Assembly: GCF_036884655.1 (NCBI RefSeq) | Contig: NC_088359.1 | Coordinates: 18,046,501-18,110,500, forward strand | Source of the DNA: Musa acuminata AAA Group | Lineage: Eukaryota; Streptophyta; Magnoliopsida; Zingiberales; Musaceae | Direction of reading: 5' to 3' | Length of the DNA: 64,000 bases | Shown here: piece by piece, positions 23,467 through 33,641 of the stretch | Layout of the letters: each line of letters opens with the position of its first letter | How positions within the stretch are numbered: position 1 is the stretch's first letter | The notes under the pieces: model-generated | Seen by the model: the letters and a program-made list of their open reading frames with translations, nothing else | What the model was told of the DNA's origin: nothing | Database searches by the model: none | Position numbers and translations under genes: made by a program

Positions 23467-24106
23467 CCAAGAAGAGCGGGTATTGTGCCAAGGATATCGG
23501 AGTTGCGGAGTCAACTGGCCGATTGGGCAATAGGCTGCAGGAGAGTACGATGCGCCGAAGAATCGGACGAAGCGTCGAGGGACCAATTACATGCCGGACA
23601 ACTTGGTTAATTGCTTAGGATTAATTGTTTCGATCGAAGTTTTGTTTTAAGTGTGCAGGATTAATTACGATGAAAGTAAGATATGCAGTAGGAGTTACGC
23701 CGGAGTCAAGACAATGATCACGTTGGGAGTTCGAGAGTTCGACGGAAGTTCGGATAGTCGTCAGAGATTCTACGGGAACAAATCCGAGAAGTCCATGAGC
23801 TTGCTAAAGAGGCTCGTCAGAATTCGCCAAGTGGATCGTCGCAAGTCCAGGAATTTGCCGGAAGTCCGCAGGAGCATCACCGAGGGTTCATCGGATGATC
23901 GACGGAAGTTCGCCGGAAGCTCACCGGAAGAAGCGATTGACGCACCGGAGCAAGTTGTAGTAAATGTCTTAGGGAATATCGTAGTTAGCACAATGATTAA
24001 GTTGGAAATGGGAGGTTATCCCATTAACTTAATCTTGGGGCAATTGGGCCCCTGAAAAACCCAAATTGGGCCGAATGGATCAACCCATTCGGACCCTGAT
24101 TTCTAC

Positions 24107-24470
24107 CAGGTGGTTGAACCGCCCAAGCTAGGAGGTGGCACCGCTTGGGCTAAGTCTCCGAGCGAGACTGGGTGGTGCAACCGCCCCAGTCAGGAGGTTG
24201 CACCGCCTGGGCTCAGTCTCCGAGCGAGATTGGGCGGTGCAACCTCCCCTGACAAGAGGTGGCACCACCTGGGCTCGGTCTCCGAGCTCTGGCTGAGCGG
24301 TGCAACCTCCTCAGTCTGGAGGTGGCACCGCCTAAGCTCGGTCTTTGAGCTCTAGCAGGAGGTGCAACCGCCCATGACAAGAGGTGGCACCGCCCAAAGG
24401 CTCAGTCTTCGAGCTCTGCCAAGCGGTGCAACCGCTTCAGTCAGGAGGTGCAACCGCCAGATCCTAGAAT
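24107..24470. repeat. Palindrome array in E LTR
   Basis: About ten units of the type GGAGGTGGCACCGCC and GGCGGTGCAACCGCC are separated by spacers carrying a CTCGGTCTCCGAGC-type inverted repeat. They end about 45 bp before the TATA-like box. Confidence 0.85.
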
Positions 24471-24513
24471 TCCAGGAATTCACAGTTTTGAGCTCCAAAT
24501 TTGAACTGGGTTG

Positions 24514-24530
24514 GGGCCTATAAATACCCC
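24514..24530 (+). promoter_or_regulatory. TATA-like box in E LTR
   Basis: GGGCCTATAAATACCCC follows the palindrome array directly. The same order is seen in LTRs A, L and X on the other strand. Confidence 0.65.
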
Positions 24531-24941
24531 ACCCATTCAGCACTGAAAGAGCACTGAACATACACCGAAATCTTGATCTTGTTCTGTGATTTTTAGAGCT
24601 CAAAATTGTTGTAAAGGCCAAAAGTTCTTCTCCCTCTTTTCTTCCAAGTTTTGAGCTTTAAAGAGAGGAGAGAAAATTCTGTAAGGGTTGTCTCCTAAGC
24701 CCGTCAAAAGGAGTGAAACTGTAAAAGGGTGGTTGGCCTTCGCCTATTGAAGGAAGGCCTCTAGTTGACGTCGGTGACCTCGTCGGTGGAGGAAGCCAAA
24801 AGTGGAGTAGGTCAAGATTGATCGAACCACTCTAAATATCGGTTTGCATTTACTTTGAGCATCTTATCTTTACTGTAAACCTTCTCAATAGCTTACTGCC
24901 TTCTGTGTTTTTACGAACGTGTTTCAAAGTTCAGTGCTTTC

Positions 24942-25290
24942 CGAATCGGCGTTTAGACGCAAATTAGTTTTATCGTACGAACATCATATTTTAGTTTGCG
25001 CTTACGTTCTGATTTTCATCATAACTGCAAACTGCCTTTATATCTTTGCTTTAACTGCATCTCGCTTCATCTCAAGTTAAAGTGGTTTACGAATCGGCTT
25101 TCACACCGAAATCGCTTTTATCGTACGAACATCGTATTTCAGTTTGCGCTTATATCCTGATTTTCATCATAACTGCAAACTGCCTTTATAAATTGACTTT
25201 AAGGTCATCTCGCTTGATATTAAGTTAAAGTAATCTTAGAATCGGCTTTCACACCGAAATCGTTTTTATCGTTCAAACGTATTTATCATT
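24942..25290 (+). repeat. 148-bp tandem repeat in E LTR R/U5 region
   Basis: The unit begins CGAATCGGC at 24942, 25090 and about 25239. It contains TCGTACGAAC, AGTTTGCGCTTA and CATAACTGCAAACTGCC blocks. There are two full units and a partial third. The same repeat is present on the minus strand at about 45480-45850, 51600-51950 and 58850-59200. Confidence 0.85.
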
Positions 25291-25359
25291 GAAAGATTTC
25301 CGCTGCACTAATTCACCCCCCCCCCCCCCCCCCCTCTTAGTGCTCTTGATCCTAACAAT

Positions 25360-25371
25360 TGGTATCAGAGC
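25360..25371 (+). promoter_or_regulatory. Primer-binding site of E
   Basis: TGGTATCAGAGC lies 2 bp after the LTR end, complementary to initiator tRNA-Met. Confidence 0.93.
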
Positions 25372-25407
25372 GGGGTTAACTCTTAAACGGATTAAAACCC
25401 AAAAGAG

Positions 25408-26059
25408 ATGGCATACGCTGGAAACCAAGAGGGCCATTCTATTACACGTCCACCCATGTTCAATGGGACGGACTACACTTATTGGAAAACTCGAATGAGA
25501 GTTTTCTTGATTTCTATGAATTTGGATTTATGGAATATCGTTGAAAACAGTTTTTAACTTCCCTCTAAATCGATGAACGAATGGCCGGATTTGGAGAAGA
25601 AGTATTTTTCTTTAAACGCAAAGGCTATGAATGCCTTATTTTGCGCTTTGGACAAAAATGAGTTCAATCGGATTTCTACGTGCGAAATGGCTTTTGACAT
25701 TTGGCGAACACTTGAAATCATGCACGAGGGAACTAGTAGAGTCAAAGACTCGAAATTTAACATTTTATTGCATGATTTTGAGCTTTTTCGAATGCAACCA
25801 AGCGAGACTATAGGCGACATGTACACCCGTTTCACGGATGTCGTCAATAGTTTAAGAGCTCTTGGAAAATGCTTTTCGGATTTTGAACTAGTAAACAAGA
25901 TTTTGTATTTTCCTTCTAAGAAGTGGGATTCATAAGTAACTGCAATACAAGAAGCTACAAACCTAAACAACTTACCACTTGAAGAACTAATTGGTTCATT
26001 GATGATATATGAAATGGTGCACAATGCACTTGATGAACATGATGAACAAAATCACCTTC
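25408..26059 (+). pseudogene. E gag, truncated
   Basis: Sirevirus gag starts at MAYAG, 50 bp from the LTR, and matches the N-terminal 200 or so residues of the A gag (Y-W-K-T-R-M-R, A-L-D-K-N-E-F). It has in-frame TAA codons at 25555-25557 and 25933-25935. Near 26055 the gag stops abruptly and LTR sequence begins, so the zinc knuckles and all of pol are gone. Confidence 0.9.
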
Positions 26060-26417
26060 ACTTTGCGCTTACATTCTGATTTCCATCATAACTGCAAACT
26101 GCCTTTATATCTTTGCTTTAACTACATCTCGCTTCATCTCAAGTTAAAGTGGTTTACGAATCGGCTTTCATACCGAAATCACTTTTATCATACGAACGTC
26201 GTATTTCAGTTTGCGCTTATATTCTGATTTTCATCATAACTGCAAACTGCCTTCATAAATATACATTAACGTTATCTCGCTTGATCTTAAGTTAAAGTAA
26301 TCTTAGAATCGGCTTTCACACCGAAATCACTTTTATCGCTCGAACGTTTTTTTTTTATCGTGAAAGATTTCCGCTGCACTAATTCACCCCCCCCTCTTAG
26401 TGCTCTTGATCCTAACA
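26060..26417 (+). repeat. E 3' LTR remnant (last about 360 bp)
   Basis: The end part of the same LTR as 23467-25357, from the second 148-bp repeat to CCTAACA. It joins gag directly, so an internal deletion removed most of gag, all of pol and most of the 3' LTR. It ends 25 bp before the LTR end of F. The next bases, ATGTC, may be the right target duplication. Confidence 0.88.
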
Positions 26418-26456
26418 ATGTCGCCCCCAAGATTTCCCAACAGTGGTATCAAAGCC
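26418..26456 (+). repeat. F LTR tail and primer-binding site
   Basis: The last 25 bp of a Copia LTR end CCCAACA at 26442. They are the reverse complement of the first bases of the T LTR at 61480, so F and T are one family. TGGTATCAAAGCC at 26444-26456 is the PBS (initiator tRNA-Met, one mismatch). The rest of this LTR is missing to the left of E. Confidence 0.85.
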
Positions 26457-26559
26457 AAGTTGTTCGTGTGAATGATTGGTTTTGAACTGCGTGTGTTGTG
26501 TTTAGGAAGAATTTTGACGTCAAAATCGTTGACGCAAAGACAAGGAAGGGTAGCAACAG

Positions 26560-26985
26560 TTGCTTCCCTCGATCTGCATGCGTGCAGCGCAGCCGAAGGC
26601 GGACCGCACAGGGGCTGCATCTGCAGCAGTCGGCCGGCGGCCTGCTTGCAGTAGGCTTGCGTCCGGCGGGGCTGGCAGCCTGCGGGCAGAGGCGCCTGCG
26701 GTCGCTTCTCCCACGAGGTGAGGCGCCGCAGGGCAACGGCGCTTGCCGCCACTGCTCCCGCGGGCGAAACCCCCCCTACAAGGGCGGCCGCCCGGCGGGA
26801 CAGCACTGCCTACGGGTGTTGCCCCGCCGGCAAAATCACCCGCGGAGGCGGCGGCGCCCGCGGGGGCGCCCACCTATAGCGGCAGCGCCGTCGGCGGGCG
26901 TGCCGCCTACAGGCGAGGGCAGCGCCCTCGCCCGGCCGCACAGGCCGCCGCCAGCAGGGTGGCGGCGGCGGCATCAGTAAGAGGG
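26560..26985. other. GC-rich island in the F leader
   Basis: Roughly 420 bp are dominated by GGCGGC, GCCGCC and CTGCAG-like words, flanked on both sides by AT-rich sequence. No family motif appears in any frame. It could be a structured leader segment or captured foreign sequence. Confidence 0.8.
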
Positions 26986-27498
26986 AATTAGGGTTTTAGG
27001 CAAAAAGATAGTTTTTCCCCTGTGAATTTGAGAAATTCTAGTTTGTCTTTTGTCCAAATTACGTAAATACCCTTAGGAATTGAGAAATTCCCTACATGTC
27101 CATTATTTTAGAAAATATTAATTAATTAAAAGGTTTAGTTGATTATTATTTTTATTATTATCTAGTAGTCCTACATGATGATGATTATTTATACTTGTAA
27201 TGTATGATGTGTGGACGGATGATCATGGACCGTGTGATATGTATACTTGTGATTATTATTATTGAGGTCTACGAGCCTCCATTATATTTCTCGTTTATTG
27301 TCGGGCCTGCGTGTCTATGATTAAGTTGTAATCACATGAGGAGGCGTAGCGGGAGCGTGGATGCGATAGCGAGACTCACGAGACGGACGATCGCGATGCA
27401 TGAAGATGCATCAAGATGTCGACGGAACCGATGAGGATGAGATGGACGATCACAGGGCATGGAGATACACCATTGCACACATAGATCTTGATGTGAGT

Positions 27499-28073
27499 GA
27501 TTAGGCCTATTGGCTCGGGCCTAATCATATTAGGTTGTGGTCCATGATCATCTGTTGTGATTACTTATAAACATACTAGATATGTATATATATTTGCATG
27601 CGATGTAGATATATATTAAATATGTATTTGTGTGACATGTCATATTAGGAGACCAAATCATAGAAACATCTCTCTCGATAATATTAAGTCGGTAAATGTG
27701 AGGCAATTAGATTGACCCACGTGGTCTTCCATCGTTATAAGTAGGAACCGATTCCCGATGTAGGTTGAGTTGGTCGAGCCCCTTGAGACTCACCTCTATC
27801 GCGATTCGCTATCTTGCTTACGACATAGAGATGTCACCGGTGACTTGAGGGCATGGTATGCTTGGTCGAGTCCCTCGAGGGTATATCATCAAATAAGACT
27901 CATCTTGTAACGAAGGTGTTGACTTAACCGAGCATCATGGTTGGTCGAGTCCCTCGAGGCCATGGTGATTCGGAGGCCGAACAGGACGGGAATCACAAGG
28001 AGTTGTGATCAGCAAGAGTTGCCTACCTTTTAGGCTTAGTGTGATTGGTTGAGTCCCTCGAGGTTACACTAAG
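27499..28073 (+). other. Stem-loop series with a shared loop in the F leader
   Basis: Four copies of the core TTGGTCGAGTCCCTCGAGG (at about 27770, 27862, 27941 and 28045) each sit between different but self-complementary flanks: AGGTTGAGT/ACTCACCT, ATGGTATGC/GTATATCAT, CATCATGG/CCATGGTG and CTTAGTGTGA/TTACACTAAG. A related earlier hairpin is GATTAGGCC/GGCCTAATC at 27499-27526 with TTGGCTCGGG in its loop. Stems change in sequence yet keep pairing, which argues for RNA structure. A role in packaging, dimerisation or translation is inferred only. Confidence 0.7.
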
Positions 28074-28258
28074 ACGCTGATTGGATCATGATCCCCACTA
28101 GAAGTCTGCCGGAGACTTCCGTTTCACGTGCTGAGGGTGTCGCGTGACTCGTTAGTAAAATAGTGGGAGCATATTAAGATAGAAGTTCATATCTTGATAG
28201 TTTATTTCTTGCAAAATTTGCATGTTATTCATTTCTGCTGCATCTTTATTTTCAGAAA

Positions 28259-29085
28259 ATGTCGCTTTCAAATCCCTTACGTGGCATACTTGATGTCAAC
28301 CGCCTCACTGGTCCAAATTATACGGATTGGCTCTGTAACTTGAGAATTGTTCTCACAGCGTAGAAAATCGTGTACGTCCTTGATACAGTGATGCCTACGC
28401 CCGAAGAAGGGGCAAGCGAGGATGATATCACTCGCTACGTGAAGTACATTGATGACTCCACTCTTGCTCAGTGCTATATGTTGGGCTTTGTGACTCTTGA
28501 GTTACAGAGACAACATGAAAAGATAGATGCCAGATCGATTATCCTACATGTCCGTAAATTGTTTGAGGAACAGGGAAGGAATCAGTGATATGAGATATCC
28601 AAGAGCCTCTTCCGCGCTAGGATGACTGAGGGGACACCGATTCAAAACCATGTCATAAGGATGATTGAGTGGATAGAGAAACTCACAAGTCTATGAATGG
28701 TCCTAGAGGATAACTTGTGTGTGGACATTGTGCTTCAGTCCCTACCAGATTCATTTTCACAGTTCATAATGAATTTTAATATGAACAAGCTTGAGGTGAC
28801 TCTCCCATAGCTCCTCAATATGTTGAGGGAGGCAGAGAGTACTATTAAAAAGAGAAGCCAGTTCTCTACACTAGTGAGACCAGATAGAAAAGGAAAGCAG
28901 AAAGGTCCCTTAAGAAGGGAAAGGGCAAGGGCAAACCAGGTAAAGCAAAGGTTGCTAAGAAAGACCCAACAAAGGACAAAGGTCCGTGCTTCCACTATGG
29001 TAAAGATGGGCACTGGAAGAGGAACTACAAAGAGTACCTTACAGAAAGGGCGAAATAGAAGCTTGGAGAAGCTTCAGGTACATTA
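28259..29085 (+). pseudogene. F gag, degraded
   Basis: Copia gag starts at MSLSNPLRG. It has in-frame stops at 28361-28363 and 28586-28588, more beyond, and a frame change near 28870. Near 28987 the zinc knuckle reads [14 protein letters not shown], with two of its four metal ligands replaced by Tyr. The copy cannot make a working Gag. Confidence 0.85.
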
Positions 29086-29286
29086 ATGATCAATCTCCAA
29101 TTGTCAAATTTTTGTGATAGTGCATTGGTATTAGATACCAGTATTGCTTATCACATCTACAATTTATTGTAAATTCTAGCAAAGCCGAGGGGAGATTGGC
29201 GAGAGGAATATTACATAAAGGTTTGTTTATGCTAGACACTACTCCACATATCATGAATGTAAGTGTCTAAGAGGAAATGAGATGAG
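29086..29286 (+). pseudogene. F protease remnant
   Basis: The segment reads V-L-D-T-S-I-A-Y-H-I, where the copia protease has D-T/S-G. Stops follow. It is shorter than the family segment, so part is deleted before integrase. Confidence 0.65.
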
Positions 29287-30735
29287 GTGAACAGTGCATA
29301 CCTATGGCATTGTAGGCTAGGTCACATCCATGAGGGAATGATTCAAAAGTTGCTAAATGATGGATATCTAGATCCATTCGACTATGTGTCATATGCAACT
29401 TGTGAGCCTTGCATTCGTGAAAAACTGACTAACTCTCCATTTAGTGGAACTGGAGAGAGAGCCACTGAGCTGTTGGAACTCATACATAGTGATGTATGTG
29501 GACCCATGTCAACTCATGCCATTGGAGGTTACTCCTACTTCATTACATTTACTGATGATTTCTTAAGGTACGGATATGTGTACTTAATGAAGTACATGTC
29601 CGAGGCCTTTGAGAAATTCAGAGGGTATAAGAATGAGGTGGAGAACTAGACTGGAATGAGTATCAAAACTCTTCGATCAGATTGAGGAGGTGAGTACTTA
29701 AGTACAAAGTTTACTCAGTTCCTCAAGGACCATGGGATATTATCCCAATGGACACCTCCTTATACACCTCAGCTCAATGGTGTCTCTGGAAGGAGGAATC
29801 GTACGCTATTAGATATGGTACAGTCCATGATGAGTTTCGCTGACCTACCCATTTTATTCTAGGGATATGCCCTAGAGACCGCAGCTTACCTTCTGAATAG
29901 AGTTCCAACTAAGTCGGTAGTGTCTACACCATATGAGATATGAAAAGGGAAGAAGCCTGATCTTAAGGTTGTTAAGATTTAGGGCTGCCCAGCCCATGTT
30001 AAAAGATACAACCCCGATAAGTTAGAATCAAGGACAGAGCGATGCAAATTTATAGGATACCCCAAGGAAACTTGTGGGTATTATTTCTATCATCTCGAGG
30101 ACCAAAAGGTCTTTGTAGCTAAGAGAGCAGTGTTCCTTGAGAAGAAACACATTCTTGGCGGAGATAGTGGGAGAATGATAGAGTTGAGCGAGGTTGGAGA
30201 ACCAAGCTCAAGCACCCCTCTACAGCCCGAGTTTGTTCAGGTACCTAATACATAAGTTTCAACTTTACGCAGGTCTGATAGAGTATCCCATCCTTCTGAG
30301 AGATATGTGGGACATATTAGAGGAGAGGATGTTGAGGATATTGATCCTCAGACCTACGAGGAGGCTATTATGAGTATAGACTTCGGGAAGTGGCAAGAAG
30401 CCATGAATTCTGAGATGGATTCTATGTACTCCAATAAGGTTTGAACCTAGTTGATGCGCCTAAAGGTATTGTACCCATCGGTTGCAAGTGGATCTTTAAG
30501 AAAAAGATCGGAATAGATGGAAAGGTAGAGACCTATAAAGCAAGGCTAGTGGCTAAGGGGTATTGTCAAAGGCAAGGTGTTGACTACGACGAAACCTTCT
30601 CACCCATAGCAATGCTAAAATCCATCAGAATTCTATTGGCTATTGCAGCACACTATGATTATGAGATCTAGCAGATGGATGTAAAAACCGCATTCGTATT
30701 CGTCAATGGAAACCTCAAGGACAACGTAGGAATGC
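29287..30735 (+). pseudogene. F pol, integrase and RT N-terminal part
   Basis: The pre-integrase block W-H-C-R-L-G-H-I-H is followed by C-E-P-C, integrase core Asp in H-S-D-V-C-G-P, and then many in-frame stops (29647, 29683 and others). The RT fingers ([16 protein letters not shown]) run to Q-M-D-V-K-T-A-F near 30690. Similarity ends at about 30735 where the TRIM begins, so the RT catalytic motif and RNase H are absent. Confidence 0.85.
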
Positions 30736-31185
30736 GAGTCTGATGAGCCAACTGGCCAATTTAGTCCTTCAACCATGGACTAAAATGCTTAAGCGGGAGT
30801 TAATATAGTACACTCATCAGGCCCATATAAGCTAATCATACACATTGCCTACTTCCGATGTGGGACTAATGGGATGTTACACTATCCCCATAGTGCATGT
30901 GAGGATTAACTCAGTGGTGGCTCCACGTCGTGATGAGTTCTTTGACTCCATCCACGGGTAGCCCTTTACTACTCGAGCCCTCTCACCTTGCCAAATGCTA
31001 GGTCAGCTCTGATACCAAATGTCACGACCTGAGTCTGATGAGTCAATTGGCCAATAACTCCATTTTGGTCCTTCAACCACAGACCAAAATGCTTAAGCGG
31101 GAGTTAATATAGTACACTCATCAGGCCCATATAAGCTAATCATACACATTGCCCACTTCCGATGTGGGACTAATGGGATGTTACA
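30736..31185 (-). mobile_element. TRIM (miniature LTR retrotransposon)
   Basis: LTRs of 146 bp (30736-30881, lacking about 11 bp at its left end) and 166 bp (31020-31185) flank 138 bp of non-coding DNA. The right LTR begins TGTCACGACC and both end GATGTTACA. On the minus strand a PBS TGGTATCAGAGC (31006-31017) lies 2 bp from the LTR, and a purine tract (ATGGGGATAG) precedes the other. It has no coding capacity, so it would depend on enzymes of another element. The left LTR also lacks a 9-bp stretch. Confidence 0.88.
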
Positions 31186-31694
31186 TGTCAGGCAGTGGTA
31201 CCACTGGTCTGGGCGATGGTACCACCCAGACATAGTCTCCGAGAGATTGTTAGGCGATGGTACCGCCCAATGTAGGGTGTCAAGTGGTGGTATCGCCAGA
31301 CTAGGCGATGGTACCACCTAGTGTCAGTGTTGCAGGTGGTGGTACCACTAGGATCCCGAAAACCGAGGATGAAACATTTTTAGGCTCAAGTTTGAATCAA
31401 CTTGAGGCCTATAAATAATCCTCTTATCCCTGGTCAAACCTCATAAGTATTGAGAGTAAAAAAGAAAGAAACACTATTATAATCTTGTGTGAACTCCTCT
31501 CAAAAGTCTAAGTGTTAGAATAGTTCGAGAGAGGAGTAAGTGGGGGGGTGTAAGGGTTATCTCTTAAACCCAGTAAAAGGAGAAAGAGTTGTAAAAGGTG
31601 GTTGGTCATCGCCTATTGAAGGAAGACCGATAGTGGATGCCGGTAGCCTCAACGGAGGAAGAATCGGGAGTGGATGTAGGTCATGACGATCGAA
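31186..31694 (+). repeat. G: Sirevirus LTR, first part
   Basis: A plus-strand LTR with a palindrome cluster at 31195-31350 of a distinct sequence type (GGCGATGGTACCGCC) and a TATA-like box AGGCCTATAAATAATCC at 31405-31420. The CGCCTATTGAAGGAAG block shared with other Sirevirus LTRs follows. Its 5' end is missing at the TRIM. H interrupts it at 31694, and 31690-31694 (TCGAA) is the H target duplication. Confidence 0.83.
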
Positions 31695-32123
31695 TGTTAG
31701 AACCCTTGCAGATTCTAAACTTGAGGTTGATCTCCTTAGGGGATCGGCCTCCTTGGAACTCTATAGGGGTTCCTCCCTCCAAGTTGCTGCTCAAAGGCTG
31801 CAGAAAAGATTCATCTATTGCTTATGAAAAGAGAAGGAATACATGACTATTTATAGGGCTTCTAAACCCTAACTCCTAATAGGACTCCTACTTAAGACTC
31901 TTACTTCTAACCAACTCCTAGTAGGACTCCTAGTCAAGACTCCTATTCTCTTACAACTCCTAATTCTTCTCTAAGAAAATACCTCATACATGAATGCCCC
32001 TAACTCTCCTAGCTAGAGTCCTAATAGAATGTCCCTCTCAATTAGGACTCTCCTAGCTAGAGTCCTAACAGTTTTACATGAATGTCCCTCTCAATTAGGA
32101 CTCTCCAAGCTAGAGTCCTAATA
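31695..32123 (-). repeat. H 3' LTR
   Basis: It starts TGTTAGAACCC. Its inner edge reads CCTAATA where the partner LTR has CCTAACA. It contains three AGGACTCT...AGAGTCCT hairpins near 32000-32120 and a TATA-like TATTTATAGGG (plus strand) at 31848-31858. Confidence 0.92.
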
Positions 32124-32141
32124 GACCCGCCCTCTTCGAAT
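32124..32141 (-). promoter_or_regulatory. Polypurine tract of H
   Basis: On the minus strand GAAGAGGGCGGGTC precedes the LTR start. The same block borders the J LTR (41265-41280) and the R LTR (61288-61305). Confidence 0.8.
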
Positions 32142-32720
32142 CAGCCTTGTCCTCGAGGCTGATGATTCGTGAATTCTGGGAATTTGATCTTCAAGTCGTC
32201 ATAGTTCTCCCAAGTGGCATCTTCTATTAGTAGGTTCGCCCACTGTATTAGCACTTCATTAGTGGGTCATCGTCGTCGAGCCACGATCCGTCGATCAATA
32301 ATGGCACTTGGCTAGGTCTGGAGTTCTCTTTGGGTAGTCATATTTGGTGGGTGGCTTTGGGCTATCTCCAAGCACCTATTTAAAACTTTCGTCTGGCCAT
32401 TGGTTTGTGGGTGATATGCCATACTCCTTTTCAATTTAGTACCATGCATATGGAATAACTTTGTCCAAAATCTGCTCGTGAAGATGCAAGTAGAATTTAT
32501 TGTAAGCATAATGCGTCCCTTATAGTGTAATTCTTTTGAGTCCCAATTGTAATGAGCCATGGGGCTCGGTGCTTCCTCCAATTTTTTTTATAATCTTACA
32601 AGTCTCTGAATCTTCCTGCCATTCCATCTTAATATCCTTAAGAAAGTCTCTGGTCGGATGTGAAACAGCCGAAACTTCAACTTGCTCGGGTAGCTGCGAA
32701 AGCCCATCTACAAGAACATT
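32142..32720 (-). pseudogene. H integrase remnant
   Basis: An 89-residue frame at 32312-32581 joins the region just after RNase H (H-Y-N-W-D-S-K-E-L) directly to the late integrase block [11 protein letters not shown]. The zinc finger and the first two catalytic Asp regions are deleted. The remaining DNA to the polypurine tract shows only fragments of the integrase C-terminus. Confidence 0.8.
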
Positions 32721-33641
32721 CTATTTCCCCTTTTTGTAAGTTATTTCATAATCAAATCTGAGAAGTTTTATTACCCTTTTTTGCTGCTCAGGGGATGATA
32801 TTTTTCGCTCCAAAAAGTACTTGAGGCTTTTATTGTCGGTTTTAATTTGAAATCGTCGGCCAATCAAGTAGGGTCTCCACCTCGTTGCTGCGCGCACAAT
32901 GGCAAGCATCTCCTTATCATATGTTGACTTATTTTGATGGGAGGGAGATAATGTCTTGCTAGTGTATATGAGTGGTCGACCATCTTGCATGAGAATGGCT
33001 CCAATTCCGACTCCAGATGCATCGACCTCAATAATGAAGGGTCGATTGAAATCTGGTAGTGTTAGCACCGGCGTCGTCGTCATGGTTGCCTTAAGTTTGT
33101 CGAAGGCAGCGGAGGCTCTGTCCGACCATTGGAAGACATCTTTTTTCAGTAAGGAAGTAAGTGGTGCACTGATCTCGCCATAGTTTTTCACGAACTTGCA
33201 GTAGTAGCCTGTTAAACCCAGAAAGCCATGTAGCAATTTTACGTTCCTCGGGGTAGGCCAGTTTTGCATTGCTTCAATTTTGAAGGGGTCTACTGTTACA
33301 CCTTCCTCTGATATGATATGCCCAAGATATTCCACCTTCTGTTGAAGAAAAAAAAAAATCGTAATGGTTGTTGTGTGTTCAAAAGGTGGTTTTCGGTATG
33401 TCTTCTTCGCACACTCATATTTGATGATACCCGGATCAAAGGTCCAGCTTTGTAAAGATTTGTGCTCCCTTTCATCTAGTAATTCATCTGCTATTGGAAT
33501 AAGGTATTTGTCCTTGATGGTTATGTCATTGGGAGCTCGGTAATCAACGCATATTCGCCATGTTCCGTCCTTCTTGCGTACAAGTAGCACCGGTGAAGAA
33601 TAGAGGTTGCAACTTGGCCGAATAACTCCTGTTTTGAGCAT
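32721..33641 (-). pseudogene. H pol, RT with catalytic core deleted, and RNase H
   Basis: A 306-residue frame. RT begins G-V-I-R-P-S-C and K-K-D-G-T-W-R. After D-E-L-L-D-E about 40 residues are scrambled by frame changes. The sequence then jumps to Q-Q-K-V-E-Y-L-G-H, so the segment holding the x-D-D-I-L-V-Y catalytic motif, readable in N at 57540-57580, is absent. RNase H follows with V-D-A-S-G-V-G-I-G-A and T-D-N-K-S-L-K-Y. It ends at a TAG at 32721-32723. Confidence 0.9.

Larger units (their letters stand above)
23467..25357 (+). repeat. E 5' LTR (Sirevirus, start eroded by D)
   Basis: It ends CCTAACA at 25357 right before a PBS and gag, so it is a plus-strand 5' LTR. Its left end lacks the TG start because D is joined at 23466/23467. 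It contains the palindrome cluster, a TATA-like box, a 148-bp tandem repeat and a C run of about 19 at 25316-25334. From about 23650 it matches the LTRs at 55517-56395 and 58768-60536 in reverse. Confidence 0.88.
26457..28258 (+). other. F long 5' leader (1.8 kb)
   Basis: Non-coding between PBS and gag. It holds a sharply bounded GC-rich block (26560-26985), then AT-rich DNA, a 14-bp inverted repeat spanning about 330 bases (27218-27231 with 27539-27552), and a series of stem-loops to 28073. Open frames through the GC block exist in several frames on both strands only because stop codons are rare there. Confidence 0.75.

Noticed and set aside
23651..24055. 134-codon frame, mirrored at 60065-60469 and 55861-56199
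   Set aside because: It is the U3 part of Sirevirus LTRs, present in each LTR copy, with no known domain and a location that is non-coding in this family.
26384..26991. Several Ala/Arg/Pro-rich open frames on both strands
   Set aside because: They lie in a GC-rich block of a retrotransposon leader where stop codons are scarce. Composition explains them and no domain is visible.
27700..28080. CRISPR array in the repeated GAGTCCCTCGAGG region
   Set aside because: Spacing is irregular, spacers are self-complementary stems, and the context is a plant retrotransposon leader.
30736..31185. Cassandra-type element carrying a 5S RNA promoter
   Set aside because: I looked for 5S-like boxes in the short LTRs and saw none, so it is called a generic TRIM.
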